A DNA stretch of 34,847 nt from an uncultured Candidatus Melainabacteria bacterium (GCA_934757155.1 CAKVLI010000017.1:1-34847), one strand, 5' to 3'; positions 22,319 through 30,992 are shown, numbered from the stretch's first letter. A program made the numbers and translations. The notes: generated by a model from the letters alone, not told the origin.

Positions 22319-24604
22319 ATGCAAAACAGTTTGAATAAGGAAAGAAATATAGTAGAATTTGCCTCATCGAAAGTAGCTACAGATGTTATCAAGGGTACAT
22401 CAGCACCAAATGGTGAGTTTGTTTCCCAGGTTTCTAAACTGGAAGCTCCTAAGACTGCACAAATAACTCCAATCAAGGTTAGAGCTATTTCTGTTATCAA
22501 GAAAGACGGAACTTCTGAACCGTTCGACAACAAGAAAATTATCAATGCGGTAAAAAAATCAGCTACAAGAGCTCTCGTACAATTGACTGACGAGGACTTG
22601 CAAGAAATATGTGATTTTGTAGATAATAATATTATAAGAATGAATAAACAAGAGGTTTCTATCGCTGATATGCACAACCTTGTTGAAGGTGCTCTTGAAC
22701 ACCTTTACCCAAGTGTTGCACAAAGCTACAGAAACTACAGAAATTATAAACAGGATTTCGTACATATGCTAGACAAAGTTTATCAGGAATCTCAAAGAAT
22801 TATGTACATTGGTGATAAAGAAAACGCCAATGCCGATTCTACACTTGTTTCAACAAAACGTTCTTTGATTTTTAACGAACTTAACAAAGAATTATACAAA
22901 AAGTTCTTCTTAACAGTAGATGAACTTCAAGCTATCAGAGACGGTTATATTTATATCCACGATATGTCTGCAAGACGTGACACAATGAACTGTTGTTTAT
23001 TTGATGTCGCATCAGTGCTTAAGGGCGGATTTGAAATGGGTAACCTCTGGTACAACGAACCAAAATCACTTGATGTTGCGTTTGACGTAATCGGTGATAT
23101 CGTAATGGCAGCTGCAAGCCAACAGTACGGCGGTTTTACCGTACCGGAAGTTGACAAAATCCTTGCTCCTTATGCTGCAAAAACATACGAAAGACAGAAT
23201 AACAAGTATTTATGCTTAGGTTTGTCCTTTGAAAAGGCGAGAGAAGCTGCAATTGCAGATGTTCAAAAAGATTTTGAACAAGGTTTCCAAGGTTGGGAAT
23301 ACAAATTTAACACAGTAGCATCCTCAAGAGGTGACTATCCGTTCATTACAGTAACAACAGGTTTGGGTACTGAAGAGTACGAAAAAATGGCTACTTTGGC
23401 TATGTTGAAAATCAGAATGGGTGGTCAGGGTAAGAAAGGTAACAAAAAACCTGTATTGTTCCCTAAAATAGTTTTCTTGTATGACAAAAATCTTCACGGA
23501 GAAGGCAAAGTTAACGAAGATTTATTCAAAGCCGGTGTAGAATGTTCTAAGAAAACAATGTATCCTGACTGGTTATCATTGACCGGCGAAGGCTATGTTG
23601 CTTCAATGTACAAAAAATACGGAAAAGTTGTTTCACCTATGGGTTGCAGAGCATTCCTTTCACCTTGGTTTGAAAGAGGAGGTATGGAGCCTGCTGATGA
23701 AAACGATACTCCGGTATTTGTAGGTCGTTTCAACATCGGTGCTATCAGCCTTCACTTACCGATGATTTATGCTAAGGCTAAGAAGGAAAGCAAAGATTTC
23801 TATGAAGTTCTTGATTACTATCTTGAATTAATCAGACAACTTCACATCAGAACTTATGATTACTTGGGCGAAATGAAAGCTTCAGTAAACCCGCTTGCAT
23901 TCTGCGAAGGCGGTTTCTTGGGCGGTCATTTGGGAATCCATGATAAAATCAGACCTGTTCTTAAATCTTCTACAGCGTCATTCGGCATCACAGCATTGAA
24001 CGAGTTGCAAGAAGTTTATAACGGAAAATCTCTTGTAGAAGACGGTCAGTTTGCTCTTGAGGTTATGGAATACATTAACAAGAAAACTCAAGAATACAAG
24101 AAAGAAGATGGAATTCTTTATGCGATTTATGGAACACCTGCAGAAAATCTTTGCGGTTTGCAGGTTAAACAATTCAGAAAGAAATACGGAATTGTTGCAA
24201 ATGTTTCTGATAAACCGTATGTTTCAAACTCTTTCCACTGCCACGTTTCAGAACAAATTGGACCTATCGAAAAACAAGATTTGGAAAAGAGATTCTGGGA
24301 TTTGTTCAATGGCGGCAAAATCCAATACGTAAAATATCCGATTGATTATAATACAGAAGCAGTTGAAACGCTTATCAACAGAGCAATGGATATGGGATTT
24401 TATGAAGGCGTAAACCTTTCTCTATCATATTGTGATGATTGCGGTCACCAAGAATTGAATATGGATGTTTGTCCTAAGTGCGGTTCAAAGAACTTAACCA
24501 AGATTGAAAGAATGAATGGGTATCTTGCATATTCAAGAGTTAAGGGGGATTCAAGACTCGCAGATCACAAGATGGAAGAAATCAAAGATAGAGTTTCAAT
24601 GTAA
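22319..24604 (+). CDS. nrdD: Anaerobic (class III) ribonucleoside-triphosphate reductase
   Basis: A 761-residue oxygen-sensitive glycyl-radical enzyme that reduces NTPs to dNTPs in anaerobes. Residues about 54-147 form an ATP-cone (VISVIKKDG-type start, PFDNKKI), the allosteric activity site. The catalytic barrel follows, with the DMSARRDTMNCC and GGFTVPEVD segments. Near the C-terminus CDDCGH...CPKCGS (about 704-722) is the four-cysteine zinc site, and RMNGYL carries the radical glycine, Gly734. Length fits the family. The radical needs an activase (nrdG), which is not in the window. The first 50 residues before the cone are unusual and probably disordered. A terminator follows. Confidence 0.96.
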   Translation: MQNSLNKERNIVEFASSKVATDVIKGTSAPNGEFVSQVSKLEAPKTAQITPIKVRAISVIKKDGTSEPFDNKKIINAVKKSATRALVQLTDEDLQEICDFVDNNIIRMNKQEVSIADMHNLVEGALEHLYPSVAQSYRNYRNYKQDFVHMLDKVYQESQRIMYIGDKENANADSTLVSTKRSLIFNELNKELYKKFFLTVDELQAIRDGYIYIHDMSARRDTMNCCLFDVASVLKGGFEMGNLWYNEPKSLDVAFDVIGDIVMAAASQQYGGFTVPEVDKILAPYAAKTYERQNNKYLCLGLSFEKAREAAIADVQKDFEQGFQGWEYKFNTVASSRGDYPFITVTTGLGTEEYEKMATLAMLKIRMGGQGKKGNKKPVLFPKIVFLYDKNLHGEGKVNEDLFKAGVECSKKTMYPDWLSLTGEGYVASMYKKYGKVVSPMGCRAFLSPWFERGGMEPADENDTPVFVGRFNIGAISLHLPMIYAKAKKESKDFYEVLDYYLELIRQLHIRTYDYLGEMKASVNPLAFCEGGFLGGHLGIHDKIRPVLKSSTASFGITALNELQEVYNGKSLVEDGQFALEVMEYINKKTQEYKKEDGILYAIYGTPAENLCGLQVKQFRKKYGIVANVSDKPYVSNSFHCHVSEQIGPIEKQDLEKRFWDLFNGGKIQYVKYPIDYNTEAVETLINRAMDMGFYEGVNLSLSYCDDCGHQELNMDVCPKCGSKNLTKIERMNGYLAYSRVKGDSRLADHKMEEIKDRVSM

Positions 24605-24630
24605 AAAATAGTTGATAAAGAGTATATTTT

Positions 24631-24661
24631 AAGAGACCAATGTATTTTATATTGGTCTCTT
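24631..24661 (+). terminator. Terminator of nrdD
   Basis: A perfect 11-bp stem (24631-24641 with 24651-24661), 9-nt loop, followed by TGTCTTGTTTTC. Confidence 0.7.
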
Positions 24662-24676
24662 GTCTTGTTTTCTAAC

Positions 24677-24705
24677 TTGCTTTTTTTTATATAGTAATAT
24701 ATAAT
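24677..24705 (+). promoter_or_regulatory. Promoter of the rloAB pair
   Basis: TTGCTT (24677-24682), 17-bp spacer, consensus TATAAT (24700-24705), giving a leader of about 34 nt with GAGG before the ATG at 24746. Confidence 0.65.
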
Positions 24706-24745
24706 ACTAGTGATTTTGCAAAAAAAGTGCAAAATGAGGTTAAAA

Positions 24746-26086
24746 ATGTTACTAAAATTTAAAATTAAAAATTATAAATCATTTTATGATGAAATGATAT
24801 TTTCAATGGAACCGGCACCCAAACAAAAAGATATTGAGTATAGCGTTCTCAAAACTAAATGTGGAAAGGCTTTGTCTTCAGCTGTAATTTATGGTGCAAA
24901 TGCAGCAGGTAAATCAAATATTATTGGTGCAATGGATGTCTTAAAACAAATTATTGTTCGAGGACATATTAATAATAGTGAACAAAAGACAAAAAATTAT
25001 GCAGCTAATATACTTGAACTCATACCTAATGATGTTACAAGAGAGGTCATTCCAATAGAATTTTCTATTGCATTTATTGAGCAATCTTTTATTTTTGATT
25101 ACAATTTAAAAATCTGTGTTGGCGATTTTTTAAACAATATGTCAGATGAGAGAAAGATTGTTGGGGAAAAATTGCTAATAAATGAAAAGCCTATTTTTGA
25201 ACGCAATGAGAATCAAATAAGAATTTGTGATGGCATTAACAGGTTTAAACGATATATTTCTCCAATGGTATTAAAAAATGCAAACATGATATCATTATTA
25301 GCAAATGATAGTCTGAATACTAAAGATTTATTTTTAACTAATGGATTTAAATCTATTATAAGTCAAAAGTTTGCAAATATTATAATGGACTGGTTTGCTG
25401 ATAAGTTCAATGTTATATATGATGCGAATACTTTTAGATCAGACATTGCTCCAAGCAGTTATGACTTTAAAAAAGATACTTTAAATATTCTTGGTTTTAT
25501 TGATGAAGCAGCACAGGAATTAGGAATTACATCAAATCATATCGGCTATGTATGTGATGATGAAAAGAATCTAATTTTGAGTTCTGTATTTCAAAATGGG
25601 GATAAAGGTTCTATAATTCGCGCTGACTTTATTGAATCATTGGGAACTTTGAAATTCATTAATATATTATTTCCTATTATTACAGCACTAAAACATGGTG
25701 GAACTCTTGTGGTGGATGAGTTTGACAACTCATTGCATCCGATGATTATTATGAATATTATAAATATTTTTCATAATGATGAAATAAATATTAATAAAGC
25801 TCAATTAATATTTAATACGCACAATCCGATATTTTTAAATTCAGCTTTGTTTAGACGGGATGAGATAAAGTTCGTTGAACGTGATGATAAAGGCTTTAGT
25901 ACACATTATTCATTATCTGATTTTTCATTACCTTGTAATAAAAGGGTTAGGAAAGGTGCGGACTATATGAAAAATTATTTTATCGATCGTTATGGTGCTA
26001 TTAGAAATGTCGATTTAAGCCCTATTATAGAAAAACTTATAAATAATGAAGATTTTAATATTAAAGAGATGGGAGAACGTCACTAA
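24746..26086 (+). CDS. RloA-type ABC/OLD-like ATPase (AbiL-like defence, AbiLi homologue)
   Basis: A 446-residue SMC/OLD-like ATPase. It opens with the hallmark LLKFKIKNYKSFYDE, has P-loop GANAAGKS (50-57), an ABC-like Walker B GGTLVVDEFDNSLHP (about 316-330) and a switch histidine in NTHNPIFLN (about 355-363). The family is known from type I restriction loci (RloA) and from the lactococcal abortive-infection system AbiL, in each case paired with an RloB protein, as here. The ATPase would sense infection and license the partner nuclease (inference from OLD-type systems). The frame opens at GTG 24710, but ATG 24746 has GAGG 7 nt upstream. The gene is more AT-rich than nrdD, as expected of transferred defence genes. 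Confidence 0.88.
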   Translation: MLLKFKIKNYKSFYDEMIFSMEPAPKQKDIEYSVLKTKCGKALSSAVIYGANAAGKSNIIGAMDVLKQIIVRGHINNSEQKTKNYAANILELIPNDVTREVIPIEFSIAFIEQSFIFDYNLKICVGDFLNNMSDERKIVGEKLLINEKPIFERNENQIRICDGINRFKRYISPMVLKNANMISLLANDSLNTKDLFLTNGFKSIISQKFANIIMDWFADKFNVIYDANTFRSDIAPSSYDFKKDTLNILGFIDEAAQELGITSNHIGYVCDDEKNLILSSVFQNGDKGSIIRADFIESLGTLKFINILFPIITALKHGGTLVVDEFDNSLHPMIIMNIINIFHNDEININKAQLIFNTHNPIFLNSALFRRDEIKFVERDDKGFSTHYSLSDFSLPCNKRVRKGADYMKNYFIDRYGAIRNVDLSPIIEKLINNEDFNIKEMGERH

Positions 26087-26088
26087 AC

Positions 26089-26745
26089 ATGAGAAGGGAG
26101 TTGTATACAGCAGAGGTAATATGTGATGGGGAATCGGAAGTTGCATACTTTGAAAAACTTCAAGAGCTAATCAACAACACAGAAGAACGTTGTATGAATG
26201 TCAAATTTAACACTTCTTCAAGTATACACATCTCTAAAACAGTAAAATCAATACGAGGAATTTATGGAAAAGACTGGTTTTATATCATTGATAAGGAATC
26301 TGCGCGTAAGGAACATCGAAATCGATTTGAAGCGAAATTAAAGGAATTTAAAAAAATAAAAAAATATGATAAAAAAGGGAAATTGTTACTTGGATATTCA
26401 AATATTGCTTTAGAATTGTGGCTTTTGTGGCATAAAACGAATTTTTCAAAACCAGTAACTAGTGCGGAAGACTACTGGGAACCGATAAGAAAAGCATATC
26501 ATCTTAATGATATTCAACGCTTTGAAACATATAAGTCCGATGATGTTTTTAAAAATAGGGTTTTAACAAAGCTAACAATTGAAGACGTGAAAGATGCAAT
26601 TAGGCGTGCAGAGAACACTGAAATAAATAATCGTAGTATTGAAACAACACGAAATATGTATGGATTTGAATACTACGAAATCAATCCTTCTGCATCAATA
26701 CATAGAGTTGTTCAATATATTTTGGAGCAAGTAGGGTTATTTTAG
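26089..26745 (+). CDS. RloB-like Toprim nuclease (AbiLii homologue)
   Basis: A 218-residue protein of the RloB family, a Toprim-like predicted nuclease. The first acidic motif is VICDGESEVAYF (10-21, Glu15). The second is DWFYIIDKE (62-70, Asp68). The family signature NIALELWLLWH follows (105-115). It begins 2 nt after the RloA stop, with GGGAG about 13 nt upstream, so the two are translated together. It ends only 2 nt from the stop of the convergent sfp gene with no terminator between, which suggests a tight insertion. No restriction-modification genes are nearby, so this is the stand-alone form. Confidence 0.88.
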   Translation: MRRELYTAEVICDGESEVAYFEKLQELINNTEERCMNVKFNTSSSIHISKTVKSIRGIYGKDWFYIIDKESARKEHRNRFEAKLKEFKKIKKYDKKGKLLLGYSNIALELWLLWHKTNFSKPVTSAEDYWEPIRKAYHLNDIQRFETYKSDDVFKNRVLTKLTIEDVKDAIRRAENTEINNRSIETTRNMYGFEYYEINPSASIHRVVQYILEQVGLF

Positions 26746-26747
26746 GG

Positions 26748-27269
26748 TTATGGAATATATTCGCTGTTTTGCATATAGATTTCAAACTCTTCTTTGATAT
26801 TTGTGGATGATGCCGAGAGTGAATAACCTTCCATTTTGAATGTCTTTGTTTTTTGAGAAGGGACTGAAAGCTTGTATTCTGCTTCGTATTGTGTCCAGCA
26901 ATCATAAAATTCGCCCAAAGTTTGGCATACAAAGCCCATTCTTTTTGCGATATTGTTGAAGTCGCGTAGTTTGATTTCTTCAATATCAATTCCGCAATTG
27001 TAGTCGGAAAAAGCTAACGCGATAAATTCTCCAGAATGAGAAAGTGAAAAGTGTTTTTTGTCGGATTTTAGGATAGGTTTGTTTCCGTCAAATATTATTT
27101 CGCGGTCTTCAATATGGTAAAAATCGCGAAGAATTCTATCAATCATTAAATAAGATAGACAGTGAGAATTCCACCTTTTAGGGTCAGAAATCTCACGTTT
27201 CTGAAAACCTTGAAGAAGTTCACGGTGAACGTTATCGGAGTTAATTATTTTTATAATAAAAATATCCAT
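26748..27269 (-). CDS. Sfp-type 4'-phosphopantetheinyl transferase
   Basis: A 173-residue enzyme that moves phosphopantetheine from CoA to a serine of carrier proteins (fatty-acid ACP or PKS/NRPS carriers). The three family motifs are present in order: KPILKSDKKHFSLSHSG (P1), CGIDIEEI with the metal-binding DxE (P2), and FYDCWTQYEAEYKLS (P3, where WTxKEAxxK is usual). It is shorter than Bacillus Sfp (about 224 residues), having lost C-terminal sequence. No carrier or synthase gene is near, so it may serve primary lipid synthesis. A TAAAAT box ends 6 nt before the ATG and there is no Shine-Dalgarno. Confidence 0.88.
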   Translation of the reverse strand: MDIFIIKIINSDNVHRELLQGFQKREISDPKRWNSHCLSYLMIDRILRDFYHIEDREIIFDGNKPILKSDKKHFSLSHSGEFIALAFSDYNCGIDIEEIKLRDFNNIAKRMGFVCQTLGEFYDCWTQYEAEYKLSVPSQKTKTFKMEGYSLSASSTNIKEEFEIYMQNSEYIP

Positions 27270-27286
27270 AGAACAATTTTACAACA

Positions 27287-27320
27287 AATACGGGCGGTCA
27301 GTATTCTGACCGCCCGTATT
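27287..27320 (-). terminator. Terminator of the AAA operon
   Basis: A perfect 15-bp GC-rich stem (27287-27301 with 27306-27320), 4-nt loop, 12 nt past the last gene of the AAA operon. Its 24-nt core is identical to the hairpin at 30959-30992 after fusA. Confidence 0.85.
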
Positions 27321-27331
27321 AAAAAATCTTC

Positions 27332-28360
27332 TTACCAAATATTTCTTAAAGAATTAAGTACGGTTGTTATTCTTGCTGAAAATTCAGAATTGTTATCGCT
27401 TGATAAATTTTTCAAGGCTTCTTCTGCTTGCTCAAAATCTGAACTAGAATAATCCCAATTCAATGCTTTATCTTGATTGCCACTTATTAATAACAAATCG
27501 TTCAGTGCGGCAATTGGAGTTTCCTCAGTGTATGTTGCGTTGTCTAATCTCTCTTTTGCAGAAGCAATTTCCAAATCTTTCATTGATTTGATTTTACTCA
27601 TGTCAATTTTTGTAACCCTGTGAGGTTGAAGAGCAATTGAATCTAGTTTTTCAGGAGTTCTCGTTTTAAAAATTAAAGTTGTATGGTAATCCTCAGCACA
27701 ATTAGACATAATATCTTTATAGGTAGCAATTGTTTTTTTATCGGAAGTCGCAGTATTTATACTTTTTTCTAAGACTGGAACATATAATATATTCCAATCA
27801 CCGGTTCTTTGATAATTTTCTTCAGCTTTGTCTAATTCTTCTAACAATTTTTCATTATCAATTGTGGTAAAGTTACCGTTTACATGCTCTTCTACCCAAT
27901 GTATTAGTTTTGTATTTATTTCTTCATCTTTGTGTGAAAACATTACGCAATTAGGCATTTCTGTTGGTCTGCCTTCTCTAAAACGTTGAATTTTATCAAG
28001 AAGTTTTGGTCTTATTTCATTGTTTTTTACATCTTGTATGGAAGCTTCGTATTTAATTTCATTAGCATTTTTGGCTGTTTTTTTATTAGTTTCAGCAATT
28101 TTTTCATTGAATTTTATATTTTCTAATTCACTTCTTATGACAACCATTTTATCAACATAATTACGAGCTATATCTCTATAACTATCATTTTCAAGCATCC
28201 TTTCTATTTCTGTGATACCTAATGTCATTACGCCAACTAATACTCTATCAACTATATTATTTGTATTATATGTTCCAGTATGTCCATGTAATTGAGCTTT
28301 ATGGTCGGGGCGATGCTCTTTCAAGTAATCATACCTACCATTATATAAGCTTTTTTCCAA
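27332..28360 (-). CDS. Degenerate AAA domain protein, main part (frame-shifted from 28581)
   Basis: 342 codons from a TTG with no Shine-Dalgarno, so this is probably not an independent start. It is best read as the continuation of the 86-codon frame upstream through a -1 shift at the A6 run (28351-28356), giving a 416-residue product, close to the 413-residue AAA+ protein of the same operon. It holds EGRPTEMPNC (129-138) and KDIMSNCAED (215-224), both shared letter for letter with the 352-residue neighbour. Aligned to the intact ATPase, the P-loop is DEEINTK and the Walker B is ILYVPVLEK, so ATP hydrolysis is not expected. It is the last gene before the terminator. It could be a pseudo-ATPase partner, or a gene broken by mutation or a sequencing error. 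Confidence 0.7.
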   Translation of the reverse strand: MEKSLYNGRYDYLKEHRPDHKAQLHGHTGTYNTNNIVDRVLVGVMTLGITEIERMLENDSYRDIARNYVDKMVVIRSELENIKFNEKIAETNKKTAKNANEIKYEASIQDVKNNEIRPKLLDKIQRFREGRPTEMPNCVMFSHKDEEINTKLIHWVEEHVNGNFTTIDNEKLLEELDKAEENYQRTGDWNILYVPVLEKSINTATSDKKTIATYKDIMSNCAEDYHTTLIFKTRTPEKLDSIALQPHRVTKIDMSKIKSMKDLEIASAKERLDNATYTEETPIAALNDLLLISGNQDKALNWDYSSSDFEQAEEALKNLSSDNNSEFSARITTVLNSLRNIW

Positions 28361-28581
28361 GATTCTAAATTTTTTGTCAAATCTGCTTTAACACATTTCA
28401 CGGTTCCATCTGAATGTACAGCTCGCAACTTCATAAGACCTCTTCCTTGAAAAAATACCTCTCTTTTTGCAAATTCATCACTACCAATTTTATTGATTCC
28501 CTCTCTGTTAGTTTGCTTGTTTGTTTTCTCAATTTTGTTTATATAATTTGTCTGGCTGATTCCATTAATTGGCATTAACAT
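28321..28581 (-). CDS. N-terminal frame of the degenerate AAA protein
   Basis: 86 codons beginning MLMPINGISQTNYINK, with AAAGGAAT 8-9 nt before the ATG, overlapping the end of the previous gene by 17 nt. It reads WKK at an A6 run (28351-28356) and then hits TGA nine codons later. The -1 frame continues smoothly as SLYNGRYDYLKEH into the 342-codon frame. The first 77 residues plus residues 4-342 of the next frame give one 416-residue protein. The small frame matches no family I know on its own. Confidence 0.65.
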   Translation of the reverse strand: MLMPINGISQTNYINKIEKTNKQTNREGINKIGSDEFAKREVFFQGRGLMKLRAVHSDGTVKCVKADLTKNLESWKKAYIMVGMIT

Positions 28582-29623
28582 TTTTCTTATTCCTTTCTTT
28601 TGTTATAAATTTATTGATTAATATCATACATCCACTAATAACCGTACCTGTAATAACACCAAATGCAATTCCTTTTTTAAAATTTTTGTTGTTTTCCAGT
28701 TCCTTTATTTTTGCATCTATATCATGAACCTTTTGAATCTGTTCCGAGATTTCTTTTAAGCGTTTTTCATAAGGTTTCATTTTTTCAAAAATCTCTTTTT
28801 CTTTTTCTTTTAGTCGTTCATAATCAAAAAATTTCTTTTTATCAATATTATTAATATCAAGTCGTTTATTCACTCGATGAAGTTGAGTTGCTGTAGAATC
28901 AAGGAGCGAAGGATTTTTTGTCTGGAAAAGAATTGTAGTTGCACTGTCTTCTGCACAGTTAGACATAATGTCCTTCATGGCTGCGATTTCTTTTGATGTT
29001 GCTTTCTGTATATCTATATATTGATCTAAATTTTTTACAAAAACTAAATTCCATTCTCCATCAATTGGTTTCTTATTCTTTTCCATGTACTCTGTCAAAT
29101 TTTTTACAGCATTACCTTCAATTATCGTACGTTGAGATTGGCTTTGTGTACAAAGCCAATTATAAAGGCTTAATCCGAAGTCGGAAGATTCTCCTATAAG
29201 CATAATACAGTTGGGCATTTCTGTAGGACGGCCTTCTTTATATCGTACAATTTTAGCAGAGCAGCAGGTTTGTAAATCATACCTAAGTTTTGACTCGGGT
29301 ATATTCATATCATTTAATTCTTCAATGATTCGCTTTCTTTCCGGCTCCAATTCCTTAAGTTTTTCCAGTAATGCATTTTGTTTTTTTAGACATACATCAT
29401 TTTCAGGTATTAAATCCATTGATTTAATAGTTTCTTGTTCTTTTTCGCCAAGCAGTAGTTTATGTTCTTTTTCAAATTTATCTCTGCAATTTTTCCAACC
29501 CAAATAACCTCCTACCGGAAGAGTTATAAATCCGGTAAAATATGCCCAATTAGCGCTACTTTTTGGGGGTGAGGATTGTGATTTATATGAAATTTGATTA
29601 TTCTGGATTTTGTTTATAATCAT
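28565..29623 (-). CDS. Membrane-linked degenerate AAA (pseudo-ATPase) protein
   Basis: 352 residues. A hydrophobic stretch at 26-43, a charged coiled coil (about 45-110), an AAA-like core, a second coiled coil (about 265-312), and a clear transmembrane helix at 318-339 with a basic tail. The core has EGRPTEMPNC (130-139), where the P-loop should follow but reads MLIGESSDFGLS, then WNLVFVKNLDQ in place of Walker B, KDIMSNCAED (217-226), and a QLHRV motif (247-251). It is a paralogue of the next protein and a more distant one of the intact ATPase upstream. Its ATG overlaps that gene's stop as TAATG, so translation is coupled. Possibly a membrane anchor or regulator for the active ATPase (inference). 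Confidence 0.75.
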   Translation of the reverse strand: MIINKIQNNQISYKSQSSPPKSSANWAYFTGFITLPVGGYLGWKNCRDKFEKEHKLLLGEKEQETIKSMDLIPENDVCLKKQNALLEKLKELEPERKRIIEELNDMNIPESKLRYDLQTCCSAKIVRYKEGRPTEMPNCIMLIGESSDFGLSLYNWLCTQSQSQRTIIEGNAVKNLTEYMEKNKKPIDGEWNLVFVKNLDQYIDIQKATSKEIAAMKDIMSNCAEDSATTILFQTKNPSLLDSTATQLHRVNKRLDINNIDKKKFFDYERLKEKEKEIFEKMKPYEKRLKEISEQIQKVHDIDAKIKELENNKNFKKGIAFGVITGTVISGCMILINKFITKERNKKNVNAN

Positions 29624-30864
29624 TAAGTATGAACCTCATTTGTCATTAATGTATTCATTTCATTTAGATATTTATCAATTGCTTCTTTATCAATAGTAGG
29701 TTTTGTACAGTTAATAGAGTCTATAATACTTTGTTCCGAGAATTTATTATCAGGTATATTTAAACATATTTCTTTAATTTGAGTAATATTATATCTCTGT
29801 CCTGTCATTTTTTCTTTTGCTTCTAATAAATTCGCAATTTTATTATAATCAAGGTTGTCACTTGATCGCTCTTTTGAGTAATATTTTAAAATATCAATTT
29901 TATTTTGTGAGTTTGGTGGATCCATTGATACAATATATGGGAACAAATTGTCTTTGCCTGTTAGTGGCAGTTCTATATCCAAAGGATCATTTGTAGTTGC
30001 AAAAACAGTGCAGTGATATTCTTTAGAACAAATAGGTAAGATTTCTTTTAATTTTGAAATCACTGCAGGATTATTTTTTGCTTCTCTGTCTAATTCATCA
30101 ATAAATAGGATAGTTCTTACTCCTTTTTTCTGAAACAGAATTTGTGACTGTTGCATTTTATGTTCTAACATTTCTACAAAATTATTTGAACGTCCCTTTT
30201 CTAACATGCAGCCCGTTTCAGCTGCGAATGCTCTTGCAAAAGTAGTTTTGCCATTGCCAGTCGGACCAAAGAATAGCACGCTGTTAGGAACATCTGCCTT
30301 TTCACCAGCTTGTTCTTTTCGTATTTCACTTATAAAATATTTGTCTAAAATATTTTTTTCTTTATCATAGCCTGCAATTCTTTGAAAGCCTTTTGAATTT
30401 CCTGAAAGTTTTGCGCGTAAAGTTTCTAAGGCATCGCCAATTCTTAATACATGTCTTAATTCAGCTTCATTATCATCAATGCTAATATTTTGACAGTATT
30501 CATTTTTTATTTGCTCAGTTTTTTTGTTTTCATCTTTGATTCTAGACAAAATTTCATCTTGTTCTTTAACAACTGCCAGCTTCTGTTTAGCCTCCATTTT
30601 ATCTACTTGGTCATATTTTTTAAATTTATACCATGGTTTTTCACGTTCTATTTTTCTTCTTATATCCATTTCCGCCGTTATAGAATCCAGTCGTGATGAC
30701 AGATACTTGGCACTTTTCGCAGCACCTTCTCTCATGGTTTCATTAATTTTACTGATACTTTCTTCTGCTAATTTTCGGGTCTTTAAACCTATATTAACTC
30801 CTGTTTTAGAATTTATTGAAACTGCTTTAAATGAATTTTGATTACTAACTGAATGAATTTTCAT
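29623..30864 (-). CDS. AAA+ ATPase, first gene of the AAA operon
   Basis: 413 residues. The N-terminus MKIHSVSNQNSFKAVS is of the short Asn-rich FKA type, followed by a long helical, basic region (about 25-155). The AAA+ domain has FFGPTGNGKTTFA (P-loop 200-208), TILFIDELDR (Walker B, 251-260), VFATTND (sensor 1, 287-293), and a C-terminal helical lid. It resembles the FtsH/Vps4-type AAA clade but carries no protease domain. GGAGG lies 8 nt before the ATG. It is first of three coupled genes, whose other members are degenerate versions of itself. The substrate is unknown. Confidence 0.85.
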   Translation of the reverse strand: MKIHSVSNQNSFKAVSINSKTGVNIGLKTRKLAEESISKINETMREGAAKSAKYLSSRLDSITAEMDIRRKIEREKPWYKFKKYDQVDKMEAKQKLAVVKEQDEILSRIKDENKKTEQIKNEYCQNISIDDNEAELRHVLRIGDALETLRAKLSGNSKGFQRIAGYDKEKNILDKYFISEIRKEQAGEKADVPNSVLFFGPTGNGKTTFARAFAAETGCMLEKGRSNNFVEMLEHKMQQSQILFQKKGVRTILFIDELDREAKNNPAVISKLKEILPICSKEYHCTVFATTNDPLDIELPLTGKDNLFPYIVSMDPPNSQNKIDILKYYSKERSSDNLDYNKIANLLEAKEKMTGQRYNITQIKEICLNIPDNKFSEQSIIDSINCTKPTIDKEAIDKYLNEMNTLMTNEVHT

Positions 30865-30885
30865 GCTATATCCTCCTTTTAGTAA

Positions 30886-30891
30886 TTATAA
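30886..30891 (-). promoter_or_regulatory. -10 box of the AAA operon
   Basis: A consensus TATAAT on the minus strand, 21 nt before the ATG, with no recognisable -35 hexamer at 16-18 bp. The AAAGGAGG ribosome site lies between. Confidence 0.4.
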
Positions 30892-30958
30892 TGTGCCTAA
30901 AGATAATTTTTGCTATTTTTAAGTGTATTATTTACAAATCTTTATTAAAGCTATAATA

Positions 30959-30992
30959 AATAAGGGCGGTCAGTATTCTGACCGCCCTTATT
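30959..30992 (-). terminator. Terminator of fusA
   Basis: A perfect 15-bp stem (30959-30973 with 30978-30992) with a 4-nt loop, about 50 nt after the fusA stop. The loop and inner stem are identical to the hairpin at 27287-27320. Confidence 0.8.

Noticed and set aside
5156..28581. Three gene overlaps of exactly 17 nt (murD/ftsW, ftsW/murG, and two AAA genes)
   Set aside because: Coupled overlaps are common and three equal lengths can be chance; no shared sequence in the overlaps.
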